Notes under the pieces: model-generated
What the model saw: the letters and a program-made list of their open reading frames with translations, nothing else
Told to the model about the DNA's origin: nothing
The model's database searches: none
Source of the DNA: CAVAVT01 sp963592185
GTDB lineage: Bacteria; Bacillota; Negativicutes; Selenomonadales; Selenomonadaceae
Direction of reading: 5' to 3'
Length of the DNA: 64,000 bases
Assembly: GCA_963592185.1 (NCBI GenBank)
Contig: CAVAVT010000002.1
Location: 1-64,000, forward strand
Made by a program: the position numbers and the translations under genes
In this document: piece after piece, positions 34,782-43,902 of the stretch
Layout of the letters: each line of letters opens with the position of its first letter
Numbering within the stretch: the stretch's first letter is position 1

Positions 34782-36071
34782 TTACTTAGCGATGTTGTCA
34801 ACAACGAACTGTGCTGTCTTGCGGCGCATAATTGTAGCTGCAAGATCGCCAATACGTCCCTGCTGTGTAATAATCTTTTTAACCTGGCTTGCGGTTGCAC
34901 CGTAAGCAGCTGCCATAGCCTCAACCTCAGCATCAAGCTCAGAAGACTCAACCTTGATGTTCTCAGCCTTTGCAACAGCCTCAAGTACGAGGTCAAGCTT
35001 AACATTCTTCTCAGCAGCCTCACGATAGCTCTCACGAATCTTGCCCATGTCAGTGCCAGTGTACTGGAGATACTGATCCATCTTCAGACCCTGCTGCTCA
35101 AGACGGAGTGCAAGCTCCTGAATCATAGTGGTTACACGGTTGTCAACCATAACTGTAGGAATCTCTACCTCTGCATTGTCAGCAACCATCTGAAGAGCAT
35201 CCTCACGAGCCTTGGACTCAGCCTGGCTAGCTGCATTCTTCTCAAGTTTGGAACGAATATCAGCCTTCAGCTCATCAAGAGTCTGGAAAGTGCTTGCCTT
35301 CTTAGCAAACTCGTCATCAAGTGCAGGAACAACCTTCTTCTTGATGCTGCGAACTGTGCACTTGAATACTGCTGCCTTTCCAGCCAGAGAAGTCTCATGG
35401 TACTCCTCAGGGAAGGTAACATTTACATCAGTCTCTTCGCCAACTTTTGCACCTACGAGCTGATCCTCAAAGCCAGGGATGAAGCTGCCGGAACCAATCT
35501 GAAGCGGATAATCCTTGCCTTCGCCACCCTGGAAAGCCTCGCCATCAACAAAGCCCTTGAAATCAAGAGTGATGAAGCTGTCGTTCTCTACTGCAGCATC
35601 CTCGCCTGCATCCACCATATCTGCATAACGATCGAGCATGTGAACGAGCTGATGCTCAACTTCGTCATCAGACACCTCAGCAGCCTCGGTCTCAACCTTC
35701 AGGTTCTTGTACTCTCCGAGCTTTACCTCAGGCTTCTCTGTAGCAGTAGCCTTAAATACGAGATCCTTGCCCTCTTCAAGGGTTACAACCTCAATCTCTG
35801 GACGGGTAACAATTTCAATCTGGTTCTCATCGATTGCCTGGCTGAGAGCGCCTGGTGCTACGTGCTCCAAAGCTTCCTGAAGAATTGCATCAACGCCTAC
35901 ATGCTGTTCAACAATACGGCGAGGAGCCTTTCCACGACGGAATCCAGGAATGTTTACACGGCTTGCTACATGCTGTACAGAATGTGCAATTGCCTTGCTG
36001 AGTTCCTCAGCTGGAACGGTAATCTCAAGAACCACCTGATGGTTTTCTATCTTTTCTACAGTTGCTTTCAT
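34782..36071 (-). CDS. tig: Trigger factor
   Basis: Trigger factor (429 residues from the chosen start) is the ribosome-bound chaperone and prolyl isomerase. The ribosome-binding signature is [19 protein letters not shown]; the FKBP-type domain (about 150-245) holds [19 protein letters not shown]; the C-terminal helical cradle follows. An in-frame extension back to 36167 is not part of the protein: it is the transcribed leader, and AGGAGG precedes the ATG at 36071 with family-typical [16 protein letters not shown]. It heads tig-clpP-clpX. Confidence 0.97.
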   Translation of the reverse strand: MKATVEKIENHQVVLEITVPAEELSKAIAHSVQHVASRVNIPGFRRGKAPRRIVEQHVGVDAILQEALEHVAPGALSQAIDENQIEIVTRPEIEVVTLEEGKDLVFKATATEKPEVKLGEYKNLKVETEAAEVSDDEVEHQLVHMLDRYADMVDAGEDAAVENDSFITLDFKGFVDGEAFQGGEGKDYPLQIGSGSFIPGFEDQLVGAKVGEETDVNVTFPEEYHETSLAGKAAVFKCTVRSIKKKVVPALDDEFAKKASTFQTLDELKADIRSKLEKNAASQAESKAREDALQMVADNAEVEIPTVMVDNRVTTMIQELALRLEQQGLKMDQYLQYTGTDMGKIRESYREAAEKNVKLDLVLEAVAKAENIKVESSELDAEVEAMAAAYGATASQVKKIITQQGRIGDLAATIMRRKTAQFVVDNIAK

Positions 36072-36114
36072 TGTGTCAAATGACCTCCTGTTGTTAATGC
36101 TGTTTTGGTCCGCT

Positions 36115-36152
36115 GGTTTCCAGACATACTTCAAGCATGAATAGCTGGAACC
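36115..36152 (-). promoter_or_regulatory. Stem-loop in the tig leader
   Basis: GGTTCCAG pairs with CTGGAAACC (one bulge), enclosing an inner hairpin CATGCTT/AAGTATG. It is transcribed from the tig promoter and ends about 45 bases before the start codon. There is no T-run, so it is not a terminator; a stabilising or regulatory role is inference. Confidence 0.45.
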
Positions 36153-36170
36153 CAATACGCCATACATTGC

Positions 36171-36199
36171 ATATTATCATAAATGGAAAATAAATACAA
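36171..36199 (-). promoter_or_regulatory. Promoter of tig-clpP-clpX
   Basis: TTGTAT (36194-36199), a 17-base spacer and TGATAATAT (TAATAT at 36171-36176), giving a leader of about 95 bases. Confidence 0.7.
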
Positions 36200-36229
36200 G
36201 CATTGCCCACGAGTATTAGTATGAAGGTA

Positions 36230-37168
36230 TCAGGTCAGCTGTTTTTTGAAATTTCCATCTGAAATGTATTTTTTCATAAATTCCAAAAAGCTTTTATCTA
36301 TCCCTGACAATTCTTCTGCCCCAGCCTCTGTTTTTTCAGCTGCAGAGTCTGGCTGAAGTCCCCATATGAGCTTAATATCCACATTTAATCCCGGCTCCAG
36401 CGGCTTTCTCACAAAGATTTTTTCATTGTGTGTTACAAAGTCCGGGAGTATAGACACTCCCAGCCCGTTGGCAACAAGCTGCTTAATGGTCTTCAGCTGT
36501 GTAGTACACAGCAGTATATCAGGTACGTACCCATTCATAACGCATCGATTGTAAACATGCTGATACTGATAGGTGTTTGACTGCTGCATAATGAACTTCT
36601 CGTGCCTTAGCTCATCGAAACTGACAGCATTATTATTGCACAGCGGATGCCCCGGAGTAAGGCAGAGGCTCATATTGTCCTCCATTATCAGCATTTCATT
36701 GGGCTGAGTGTCCCTTCCTTCGTCAAAAACGATACCAAAATCCAGTTCCCCATCCTCCACCTTTTTCCTGACCTCTGTGGAATCACTGTACTCTCTGACA
36801 TCCAGCTTTATGGCTGGGATTGCCAGACGAAATTCAGTGAAAAAATCCGGAAACAGGTAGGCCTCCACCATTGGCGGTATGCCAAAGTGAATAGTATCTT
36901 TTTTCTCCAGCTGAAAGCGTTCCATATCCTGCAAGGTTTTTTCTACATCATTTAAGATTTTTTCTGCATGGAGGAGGAACGCTTTCCCCTGCGGCGTAAG
37001 CATAACATGCTTATGTGTTCTGTCTATCAAGGTAAGCTTCAGCTCAGCTTCCAAGGACTTTATTGCCTTCGTTACGGAAGGCTGTGACACATGCAGTGCT
37101 TCTGCCGTGCGGGTGAAATTTTCAAGCCGGCTGACAGTACAAAAGTACTCCAGCTGTCTCAATTCCAT
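36230..37168 (-). CDS. LysR family transcriptional regulator
   Basis: The protein (312 residues from ATG 37168) has the LysR winged helix-turn-helix at residues 1-60 (ELRQLEYFCTVSRLENFTRT, LHVSQPSVTKAIKSLE) and a periplasmic-binding-like effector domain (about 90-290). The start at 37168 gives the usual LysR N-terminus; upstream in-frame ATGs at 37204 and 37183 only add residues outside the fold. There is no divergent gene, the usual LysR target: the next gene upstream is the lytic transglycosylase and the next downstream is tig. A weak -10 (TAAAAT, 37203-37208) may drive it. Target and effector are unknown. Confidence 0.9.
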   Translation of the reverse strand: MELRQLEYFCTVSRLENFTRTAEALHVSQPSVTKAIKSLEAELKLTLIDRTHKHVMLTPQGKAFLLHAEKILNDVEKTLQDMERFQLEKKDTIHFGIPPMVEAYLFPDFFTEFRLAIPAIKLDVREYSDSTEVRKKVEDGELDFGIVFDEGRDTQPNEMLIMEDNMSLCLTPGHPLCNNNAVSFDELRHEKFIMQQSNTYQYQHVYNRCVMNGYVPDILLCTTQLKTIKQLVANGLGVSILPDFVTHNEKIFVRKPLEPGLNVDIKLIWGLQPDSAAEKTEAGAEELSGIDKSFLEFMKKYISDGNFKKQLT

Positions 37169-37246
37169 ATTATATTCCCCCATAAACATTTCATTCACGT
37201 CCATTTTATCATAGCCTGAACGAATGGGAAATATTCTTTATTGAGA

Positions 37247-37873
37247 TTATTCTGATGTATTTTCTCTGTAAAGTTGTTTGTATTTTGCCTGATTGTTTAA
37301 AACATCCCGGACATAGCCCTTTGTTTCCGAAAAAGGTATTTCATCAATACTGGAAAAATCATAATCCCAGCCATATTCTTCCATCCATGAATGTACATTG
37401 CCCCTTCCGGCATTATATGCAGCAAGCATCAGAACCTCATTGCCCTGAAACTCCTCTGCAAGAGATGAAAGATACCAGGTGCCATACCGTATATTTCTAT
37501 CCGGCTCATGAAGCTCCTCTTCAGTGCAGGTGCCCTCCCCAAGGTTTTCGGAAATTGACTGGGCTGTTTCCGGCATAAGCTGCATCAGCCCTACAGCCCC
37601 CTTGTCAGAATGAACCTTATGGTTAAATTTACTTTCGCTCATAATGACCCCAGCCACCAGACTGCTGTCCACCCCGTACTTTTCAGCATATTTCAGTGTG
37701 ATTTCCTGATAAGGATAGGGATAGATAAATTTGCGCTGTATATCCTCTCTTTGGGACAAAAAATAGACTGAAAAAGCCAGCATCAGGCATAAAATTCCAG
37801 CAAAAAGTGCAATGCGTTCCCTGCGGGTCTGTTCTTTATTCTTTTTGATACTTTTCTGCAGGCCCGTATTCAA
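37247..37873 (-). CDS. Membrane-anchored lytic transglycosylase, SLT domain
   Basis: The 208-residue protein has an uncleaved N-terminal anchor (about residues 22-42, IALFAGILCLMLAFSVYFL) and an SLT catalytic domain. The catalytic glutamate lies in GVIMSESKFNHKVHSDKGA, followed by VGLMQLMPETAQ and LAAYNAGRGNVHSW, the family hallmarks. It cleaves peptidoglycan glycan strands to 1,6-anhydromuropeptides. It is the last gene of polA-coaE-slt, with a five-base gap to coaE. Confidence 0.93.
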   Translation of the reverse strand: MNTGLQKSIKKNKEQTRRERIALFAGILCLMLAFSVYFLSQREDIQRKFIYPYPYQEITLKYAEKYGVDSSLVAGVIMSESKFNHKVHSDKGAVGLMQLMPETAQSISENLGEGTCTEEELHEPDRNIRYGTWYLSSLAEEFQGNEVLMLAAYNAGRGNVHSWMEEYGWDYDFSSIDEIPFSETKGYVRDVLNNQAKYKQLYRENTSE

Positions 37874-37878
37874 AACTT

Positions 37879-38484
37879 TTATTCCTCCTGCCTTTTGACG
37901 ACCTCATTTAACAAACTGTCAACTAAGCTATACAAAGCTTCAAGACTGCCGCTATTATCTATAATTTTGTCAGCCAGTCTGGATTTTTCTTCCAATGTCA
38001 TCTGTGCAGCTATCCTTTTTTCAGCCTCTTGGATGGATAATCCATCACGCTGGATAATTCTATGAAGCTGAAGTTCCTTTGGTATCGAAACCAGCCAGCT
38101 TTCATCCACATAATTCTGCCAGCCGGTTTCAAACAAAAGCGGTATATCCAATATTACAATATTAGAGCCATTTTTTTCAATATCAGCAATTTCTTCAAAG
38201 CAGGCAGCCCTAATCAGCGGATGAGTGGTACTATTCACCCATTCGAGTTCCTTTGGTGAGGAAAAAATTATTTCCCCAAGCTTCTTACGATCCAAGGTTC
38301 CATCAGCATTAATCGCCTTGCTGCCATAGCGTTCCGCATATGCTTTCCAAATGGCTCCGCCCTGTTCAGCAAGTTTCCGGGCGATTTTATCAGCATCCAC
38401 AACCGGCAGACCACATTTTGACAAATATGTCGATACTGTACTTTTTCCGCTGGCAATTCCGCCTGTAAGTCCAATTTTATACAT
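37879..38484 (-). CDS. coaE: Dephospho-CoA kinase
   Basis: CoaE (201 residues) phosphorylates the ribose 3' hydroxyl of dephospho-CoA, the last step of CoA synthesis. The P-loop is IGLTGGIASGKSTVSTYL, followed by VVDADKIARKL and VILDIPLLFETGW. It sits 18 bases after polA, the common polA-coaE pairing of Firmicutes. Confidence 0.95.
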   Translation of the reverse strand: MYKIGLTGGIASGKSTVSTYLSKCGLPVVDADKIARKLAEQGGAIWKAYAERYGSKAINADGTLDRKKLGEIIFSSPKELEWVNSTTHPLIRAACFEEIADIEKNGSNIVILDIPLLFETGWQNYVDESWLVSIPKELQLHRIIQRDGLSIQEAEKRIAAQMTLEEKSRLADKIIDNSGSLEALYSLVDSLLNEVVKRQEE

Positions 38485-38502
38485 AGGAATCTCCGTTTTA
38501 AC

Positions 38503-41172
38503 TCACTTGGCAGCCGCCCAGTTTTCACCATAGCTCATATCCGTAACCAGCGGTATGGAAAGCTTTACCACATTTTCCATGGTATCCTTCAGGATTTTTT
38601 TCACATCCTCAAGCTCGTCTTTACACACCTCAAGTACCAGCTCATCGTGTACCTGCAAAAGGATTCTGCTCTTTAGCTTTGCATTCCTAAGAGCTTTCCA
38701 GGAAGCAATCATCGCCAGCTTGATTACATCCGCTGCAGATCCTTGAATAGGAGTATTCATCGCCATGCGCTCAGCCATTGACCTCTGATTAAAATTAGAG
38801 CTGTGAATATTGGGAAGCTCCCTGCGGCGGCCGAACATTGTAGTAACGTAGCCCTTTTCCTTTGCCTCTGCTACAGTTTTATCAATAAAGGCTTTAATTC
38901 CGCCACACTTTTCAAAATAGCTGTTTATATACCCTGCTGCAGCTTTTCTTGTAATATTTAAATCCTTGGAAAGCCCGTAGTCACTTATGCCATACACTAT
39001 ACCAAAATTAACAGCCTTTGCATGTCTCCTCATTTCTGAGGTGACCTGGTCCATGGGTACATTAAATACCTCAGAGGCGGTACGGGCATGGATATCCTCG
39101 CCATTATTAAATGAATCCACAAAATTTTTGTCTCCAGAAAGATGAGCAAGTATTCTAAGCTCAATCTGGGAGTAATCCGCAGAAAAAATGTAGTCATAGC
39201 CTTCTCCAGGCTCAAAGAGGGCACGTATAGCCTTTCCTTCCTCCCTGCGGACAGGTATATTCTGTAAATTAGGATCAGAGCTGGACAGTCTTCCAGTAGC
39301 TGTGACCGTCTGATTAAAATGAGTATAAACTCTGCCGGTGTTCTTATTAATCAATGCTCCTATTCCATCGAGATAGGTGGATTTCAACTTGGTCCAAAGT
39401 CTGTAGGAAAGGATTTTGTCAACAATTGGATGGCCGGACCGATTTCTCAGCTCTTCCAGCACCTCGGCATTTGTGGAGTAGCCGGTCTTTGTCTTTTTAA
39501 TTACTGGAAGTTCCAGACGTTCAAAAAGGACCTCGCCAAGTTGCTTTGGAGAATTTATATTAAACTCCTTGCCAGCCAAAATATGAATATCCTCTTCCAG
39601 CTGTTTTATATAGGCTGCTACCTCTTCCGATTTCTCATCAAGATGCTGGCGGTTCACCGCAACACCCTTAGATTCCATATCTGCCAGTACTTCAACCAAT
39701 GGCAGCTCTATTTCATCATAAAGTTTTCTTTGTCCCCTTGCCTCCAGCTCTCCTGCAAGACAGCCATACAGCTTCATTATGCAGAAGGCCTGCCATACCA
39801 AGGTCTCTTTCCCCTCAGAAATATCATCTGGAATGCCCTCATCTGGGCAGTAGTTCTTCATTAGGTCAGACAGCTCATATTTAGATGTCTCAGGATTTAA
39901 CAGGTAAGCAAAAAGTTCCAAATCCTCAAAGCCATCCTTGCCCTTTCCTCCCACATGATAGAAGGGCTTTAATCCAAAGGTGTATTTTTTGATATTTGAT
40001 GAATCAGAAATAAAGTCCAATATCAGCTTGCATACCGGGCTTTCCCCACCGGCATACCATATTTCCGGCTCATCGCTGTTAAAGGCTATAGCAATCCCCG
40101 ATAAATGCATATCTGGAACGCATCCCTCTGTTTCTAGTACAAAGGATATAGCTCCGGCTTTCTCTGCAGCTTCAATGACGTTACGGGCTTCATCTATACT
40201 TGAAATTTCACTGTACTTAGGAAGCTCTATACTGGATTCGCCAAAGACCTCCAATCCGCTCTTTTCCTCCTCAGGCATACTGATTTTGTCAAAAATGCGG
40301 GACAGGGAACGAATACTGTATTTCTTGCTAAAGTCTTCAACACTTTCCCTATTGGGAGAAATGACATATTTTTCAGCATCAAATTCAAGGGGAACATCGC
40401 AATTAATTGTTGCCAGACGTTTTGAAAGAAGTGCCTGCTCCTGATTGTCCCTCAAATTCTCCTTAAGCTTTTTGCCAGAAACCTCTTCAATATGAAGGAG
40501 AACCTCTTCAACACTTCCATATGCAGCGAGCAGCTTTGTTGCGGTCTTTGGGCCAACACCAGGCACGCCTGGAATATTATCCGAAGTATCTCCCATGAGC
40601 CCCTTTAAATCAATGAGCTGTATGGGGGAAAGACCGTATTCCTCTTCAAATTTATCCACATTATATTCTGCCAGCTCCGATATGCCCTTTTTCGTGTACA
40701 TAACTGTAATGCCCTCACGAATGAGCTGGAAGGCATCCCGGTCACCGGTAACTACCCGTACATCATAGCCTTCCTGAGCTGCCTTTGTGGCAAGGGTTCC
40801 TATAATATCATCAGCCTCGAAATTTTCCATCTCTATAAATTCAATGCCGCACGCCTCAGCCAATTCATGGAGAATGGGTATCTGAGATGACAGCTCCGGC
40901 GGTGTTTTCTGCCTTGTTCCTTTATATTCTGAATACATATCAGTACGGAAGGTATGCTTGCCCTTATCAAAGGCAATTGCCAGCATATCCGGCTTTAATG
41001 TATCAAAAAGCTTCAAAAGCATGTTTGTGAAGCCATAAATAGCATTTGTATAAACCCCTGAAGGAGTTGATAAAAGCGGCAATGCAAAAAAAGCCCTGTA
41101 CATCAGGCTGCTGCCGTCAATAATTACAAGCCTTTTGTTATTATTTGTATTTTCCTTGCTCATGAACATCAT
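38503..41172 (-). CDS. polA: DNA polymerase I
   Basis: Pol I (889 residues) has an N-terminal 5'-nuclease domain (1-290, with MENFEADDIIGTLA and GDTSDNIPGVPGVGPKTA), a central 3'-5' exonuclease-like domain and the polymerase domain with motif A SADYSQIELRILAHLSG, motif B RRHAKAVNFGIVYG and motif C LLQVHDELVLEV. The exonuclease domain has lost its catalytic aspartate: the usual D-x-E is V-L-E in SFVLETEG, so proofreading is probably absent, as in Bacillus-type Pol I. The start may be 41172, 41169 or 41163. Confidence 0.96.
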   Translation of the reverse strand: MMFMSKENTNNNKRLVIIDGSSLMYRAFFALPLLSTPSGVYTNAIYGFTNMLLKLFDTLKPDMLAIAFDKGKHTFRTDMYSEYKGTRQKTPPELSSQIPILHELAEACGIEFIEMENFEADDIIGTLATKAAQEGYDVRVVTGDRDAFQLIREGITVMYTKKGISELAEYNVDKFEEEYGLSPIQLIDLKGLMGDTSDNIPGVPGVGPKTATKLLAAYGSVEEVLLHIEEVSGKKLKENLRDNQEQALLSKRLATINCDVPLEFDAEKYVISPNRESVEDFSKKYSIRSLSRIFDKISMPEEEKSGLEVFGESSIELPKYSEISSIDEARNVIEAAEKAGAISFVLETEGCVPDMHLSGIAIAFNSDEPEIWYAGGESPVCKLILDFISDSSNIKKYTFGLKPFYHVGGKGKDGFEDLELFAYLLNPETSKYELSDLMKNYCPDEGIPDDISEGKETLVWQAFCIMKLYGCLAGELEARGQRKLYDEIELPLVEVLADMESKGVAVNRQHLDEKSEEVAAYIKQLEEDIHILAGKEFNINSPKQLGEVLFERLELPVIKKTKTGYSTNAEVLEELRNRSGHPIVDKILSYRLWTKLKSTYLDGIGALINKNTGRVYTHFNQTVTATGRLSSSDPNLQNIPVRREEGKAIRALFEPGEGYDYIFSADYSQIELRILAHLSGDKNFVDSFNNGEDIHARTASEVFNVPMDQVTSEMRRHAKAVNFGIVYGISDYGLSKDLNITRKAAAGYINSYFEKCGGIKAFIDKTVAEAKEKGYVTTMFGRRRELPNIHSSNFNQRSMAERMAMNTPIQGSAADVIKLAMIASWKALRNAKLKSRILLQVHDELVLEVCKDELEDVKKILKDTMENVVKLSIPLVTDMSYGENWAAAK

Positions 41173-41208
41173 CTACCTTTCCTTCTACACATTTTACCGC
41201 CCTGCACA

Positions 41209-42150
41209 TTAATTATGCAGAGCGGTAAGATTATATTTTCCATCTGCGGCAATCATACCTTTTAATTTATACAACGCTGGCAAATCCTCTGATACTACAT
41301 ATGCGTTTCCCTTCAACCACATAACCTTGCCAGAGCCATACTTGGTAGTTACAGTCTTCTTATCTTTAGAAAATTCAGGACGTATATTCAATATTGATGA
41401 CAAATCCTTAAGCTTAAGATATGTCACATTATCCTTTTGAAACGCCTTGAGCTGCACCTGTGCACCATTTAGTCTTACCGGAAAGACTTTTACTATAACT
41501 GTGGGCTTTCCGTCTGAGACCTTTATCTTGTCTGCAATCTCCTTTTCTGAAACCCAGTCAGCAACGCTGTAACCCTTAATCCATCTCAGAACTTCGTTTA
41601 CATCCAGCTTCTGCACATTATATTCATCTGGATAAATGGAATACACCACAGAGGCATCCGGACTTTTATCTATTGCCACACGGTTATAAAAAATTTCTAT
41701 AGGAGTCCCTACTTTCACCCGTTCATAAAGGTCTTCAACATCAGCTTCCTTCATACGGATACATCCGTTGGAAGCAAAGAGGCCTATAGTTTCCGGCTGG
41801 TTTGTGCCATGAATTCCGTACACGCCCCTAAAGCCTATCCAGCGATAGCCCAGAGGATTATTCGGACCGCTGGGAACTACTCTGCTTAAATCGTTTGGGT
41901 CAATCCAGGTTGGATTTACCACCTTTTCAACAATACAGTAGGATCCTGTCGGAGTAGGTGATGATACCTTTCCAGGAGCAATGGGATACCATTTTACCTG
42001 CTGGTCATCCTCGAAAAGCCACAGTGTCCGGCTTGCCAGATTAACAACTATTTTGGGCCCAGCCATAGCTGTTCCTTGATATGCAAAGGCTGTAAAAATC
42101 AGAAGCCCAACTAAAATAATATTTCTAAAAACTTTCCTATACATGAACAT
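41209..42150 (-). CDS. L,D-transpeptidase (YkuD) with C-terminal substrate/wall-binding-like domain
   Basis: The 313-residue protein has a signal peptide (residues 1-30, cleavage after A-M-A) and a YkuD domain with the catalytic motif YGIHGTN...SNGCIRM, the cysteine attacking the tetrapeptide stem to form 3-3 cross-links or attach proteins. Residues 215-310 resemble the copper-amine-oxidase N-terminal-type domain common in Firmicutes envelope proteins (VRLNGAQVQLKAF, YLKLKDLSSILN). It is monocistronic, with a promoter at 42208-42237. Confidence 0.9.
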   Translation of the reverse strand: MFMYRKVFRNIILVGLLIFTAFAYQGTAMAGPKIVVNLASRTLWLFEDDQQVKWYPIAPGKVSSPTPTGSYCIVEKVVNPTWIDPNDLSRVVPSGPNNPLGYRWIGFRGVYGIHGTNQPETIGLFASNGCIRMKEADVEDLYERVKVGTPIEIFYNRVAIDKSPDASVVYSIYPDEYNVQKLDVNEVLRWIKGYSVADWVSEKEIADKIKVSDGKPTVIVKVFPVRLNGAQVQLKAFQKDNVTYLKLKDLSSILNIRPEFSKDKKTVTTKYGSGKVMWLKGNAYVVSEDLPALYKLKGMIAADGKYNLTALHN

Positions 42151-42207
42151 CCATTCTTTCTTAAAAAATTCATTTATTCACCAAAGCATATAAATGTATT
42201 TCGTTTA

Positions 42208-42237
42208 ATTATAACCCTTGTATCATACAAAGCACAA
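42208..42237 (-). promoter_or_regulatory. Promoter of the L,D-transpeptidase gene
   Basis: TTGTGC (42232-42237), an 18-base spacer and perfect TATAAT (42208-42213), about 55 bases before the start codon. Confidence 0.65.
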
Positions 42238-42251
42238 CTAAAAAAGCATAC

Positions 42252-42280
42252 AAAAAAGCTCCCGGAAAAACCGAGAGCTT
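42252..42280 (-). terminator. Intrinsic terminator after tRNA-Leu
   Basis: AGCTCTCGG-TTTTT-CCGGGAGCT forms a 9-bp stem (one G-U pair) followed by TTTTTTG on the minus strand, 12 bases past the CCA end. Confidence 0.9.
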
Positions 42281-42292
42281 TAAATACTACTA

Positions 42293-42380
42293 TGGTGCCG
42301 GAGGCCGGACTTGAACCGGCACGTTGTTGCCAACGGCAGATTTTGAGTCTGCTGCGTCTGCCAATTCCGCCACTCCGGCA
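42293..42380 (-). tRNA. tRNA-Leu, anticodon CAA
   Basis: The 88-base sequence folds as a class II tRNA: acceptor TGCCGGA with TCCGGCA, D-arm with GGCGGAATTGGCAGACGC, anticodon stem GCAGA/TCTGC with loop CTCAAAA (anticodon CAA, reading UUG), a long variable arm, T-loop GTTCAAGTC, and an encoded CCA. Strong own promoter and terminator make it a single-gene unit. Confidence 0.96.
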
Positions 42381-42416
42381 AAGTTGACTAGCATCATAGC
42401 AATACCAACGAAAATT

Positions 42417-42445
42417 AGTATACATTACAGCTGAAACATTGTCAA
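42417..42445 (-). promoter_or_regulatory. Promoter of tRNA-Leu
   Basis: Perfect -35 TTGACA (42440-42445), a 17-base spacer and TATACT (42417-42422), 37 bases before the tRNA 5' end. The -35 lies just past the murB stop. Confidence 0.9.
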
Positions 42446-42457
42446 GCATTAATGTAA

Positions 42458-43384
42458 TTATTTTTCGCCAATAATTCGTACCTCTGGAAACAGCTTGACA
42501 CCATTTTTCTGATAAACACGGTCCTGAACCTCTTTTATAAGACCCAGAACATCCTCAGCTGTAGCACCGCCGGCATTTACCACAAAGCCAGCATGTTTTT
42601 CAGAAATCTGAGCGCCGCCTACACGAAGACCTTTAAGTCCCGTCTCCTCTATCAAGGTTCCGGCAAAATATCCTGCCGGACGCTTGAAAGTACTTCCTGC
42701 GCTGGGCATTTCCAACGGCTGCTTGCTTTCACGGCGCTGGGTAAAGCCATCCATTTTTTCCTTAATCTCAGCAGCGTTACCCGGCTCAAGTGTTACAGTT
42801 ACCTCACAGATAGCCTGTCCATTGTCCTGGAAAACACTGTGTCTATAACCAAATTCCAGTTCATCAGCCAAATAGGTAGTTATGTCTCCATCCGGTGATA
42901 CAGCACTAACCTCAGTGGTTACAAACTTCATCTCACCGTCATAGGCTCCTGCATTCATAAACACAGCTCCGCCCACACTTCCAGGTATTCCTATTGCAAA
43001 CTCCATACCCGTAAGAGAGCATTCTGCTGCATACTCAGACAATGCCTTCAAGCTGGCTCCTGCACCGGCAATCAGCTTGTTCCCTTCCCTGCGAATAGAC
43101 GACATTGGGGAATTAAACTTTATAACAGCCCCGGGTATGCCCTTGTCCAGCACCAGTATGTTTGACCCATTTCCCATTACATTAAAGGGAATCTCATACT
43201 CACGTATAAGTTCAAAAATACCTTTAAGCTCCTCCATATCCGCAGGAAATATAAGATAATCCGCCGGACCGCCAATCTTAAATGTTGTGTGGTTGCACAT
43301 AGGCTCATCTACCAGAAATCTGTCCTCTGGAAGAAGGACCTTCATTTTTTCTATAAATTCAGCATTATGAATTCTACCGCCCAC
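42458..43384 (-). CDS. murB: UDP-N-acetylenolpyruvoylglucosamine reductase
   Basis: MurB (308 residues) makes UDP-N-acetylmuramate for peptidoglycan, using FAD and NADPH. FAD-binding segments are NHTTFKIGGPADYLIFP, GNGSNILVLDKG and GIPGSVGGAVFMNAGAYDGEM; the proton donor serine lies in PSAGSTFKRP, and a C-terminal glutamate in FPEVRIIGE. It is a type II MurB. The annotated start is GTG with AGGA nine bases upstream; an ATG 13 codons in is possible. Separated from trmL by 31 bases. Confidence 0.95.
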   Translation of the reverse strand: MGGRIHNAEFIEKMKVLLPEDRFLVDEPMCNHTTFKIGGPADYLIFPADMEELKGIFELIREYEIPFNVMGNGSNILVLDKGIPGAVIKFNSPMSSIRREGNKLIAGAGASLKALSEYAAECSLTGMEFAIGIPGSVGGAVFMNAGAYDGEMKFVTTEVSAVSPDGDITTYLADELEFGYRHSVFQDNGQAICEVTVTLEPGNAAEIKEKMDGFTQRRESKQPLEMPSAGSTFKRPAGYFAGTLIEETGLKGLRVGGAQISEKHAGFVVNAGGATAEDVLGLIKEVQDRVYQKNGVKLFPEVRIIGEK

Positions 43385-43415
43385 AATATCAGTCCTATCT
43401 AAATAGTATTATCCT

Positions 43416-43901
43416 TTAAAAACTACGCAGCCCAGGGCCGGACTGTGCAAGATTTTCAAAATTGTTCTGTCTCATTGCCTCATATGCAACAATTGCCACT
43501 GAGTTTGAAAGATTAAGTGACCTAGCATCACTTACCATGGGAATACGCAGACACTTTTCCCAATTGGCATTCAAAATGCTCTCCGGAATACCAGCTGTTT
43601 CCTTTCCAAAAACCAGCATATCATCAAGGGTAAAATCAGCCTCGGAGTATGACCTAGGAGCTTTTGTGGAACAATAATAAAAATTATGCCCCTGATACTT
43701 TTCCAAAACCTCATTGAAATTCTCATGATAGTGTACTTTGACCAGATTCCAATAATCAAGTCCTGCACGCTTCAAATGCTTGTCATCCACAGAAAAACCC
43801 AAGGGTTTCACAAGATGAAGCTCTATACCTGTAGCAGCACAAAGTCTGGCTATATTGCCTGTATTGCCAGGAATTTCTGGCTCTATTAAAACTATATGCA
43901 A
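43416..43901 (-). CDS. trmL: tRNA (cytidine(34)-2'-O)-methyltransferase TrmL
   Basis: The protein (162 residues) is a small SPOUT methyltransferase that 2'-O-methylates the wobble base of tRNA-Leu. HIVLIEPEIPGNTGNIARLC is the N-terminal signature; LVFGKETAGIPE, CLRIPM and LNLSNSVAIVAYEA form the knotted SAM site. I chose TTG at 43901: it restores the usual N-terminus directly before HIVL, has GGGGTG five bases upstream, and removes a 32-base overlap with queA that an ATG at 43934 would need. One of its expected substrates, tRNA-Leu(CAA), lies 1 kb downstream. Probably cotranscribed with queA. Confidence 0.9.
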   Translation of the reverse strand: MHIVLIEPEIPGNTGNIARLCAATGIELHLVKPLGFSVDDKHLKRAGLDYWNLVKVHYHENFNEVLEKYQGHNFYYCSTKAPRSYSEADFTLDDMLVFGKETAGIPESILNANWEKCLRIPMVSDARSLNLSNSVAIVAYEAMRQNNFENLAQSGPGLRSF

Positions 43902-43902
43902 T

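Noticed and set aside
36072..36167. N-terminal extension of trigger factor
   Set aside because: The extra 32 codons cover the promoter-proximal leader and a hairpin; the family-typical start with AGGAGG lies at 36071.
42174..42449. A 91-codon minus-strand open frame
   Set aside because: It runs straight through the tRNA-Leu gene, its promoter and its terminator, so it cannot be a real protein gene.
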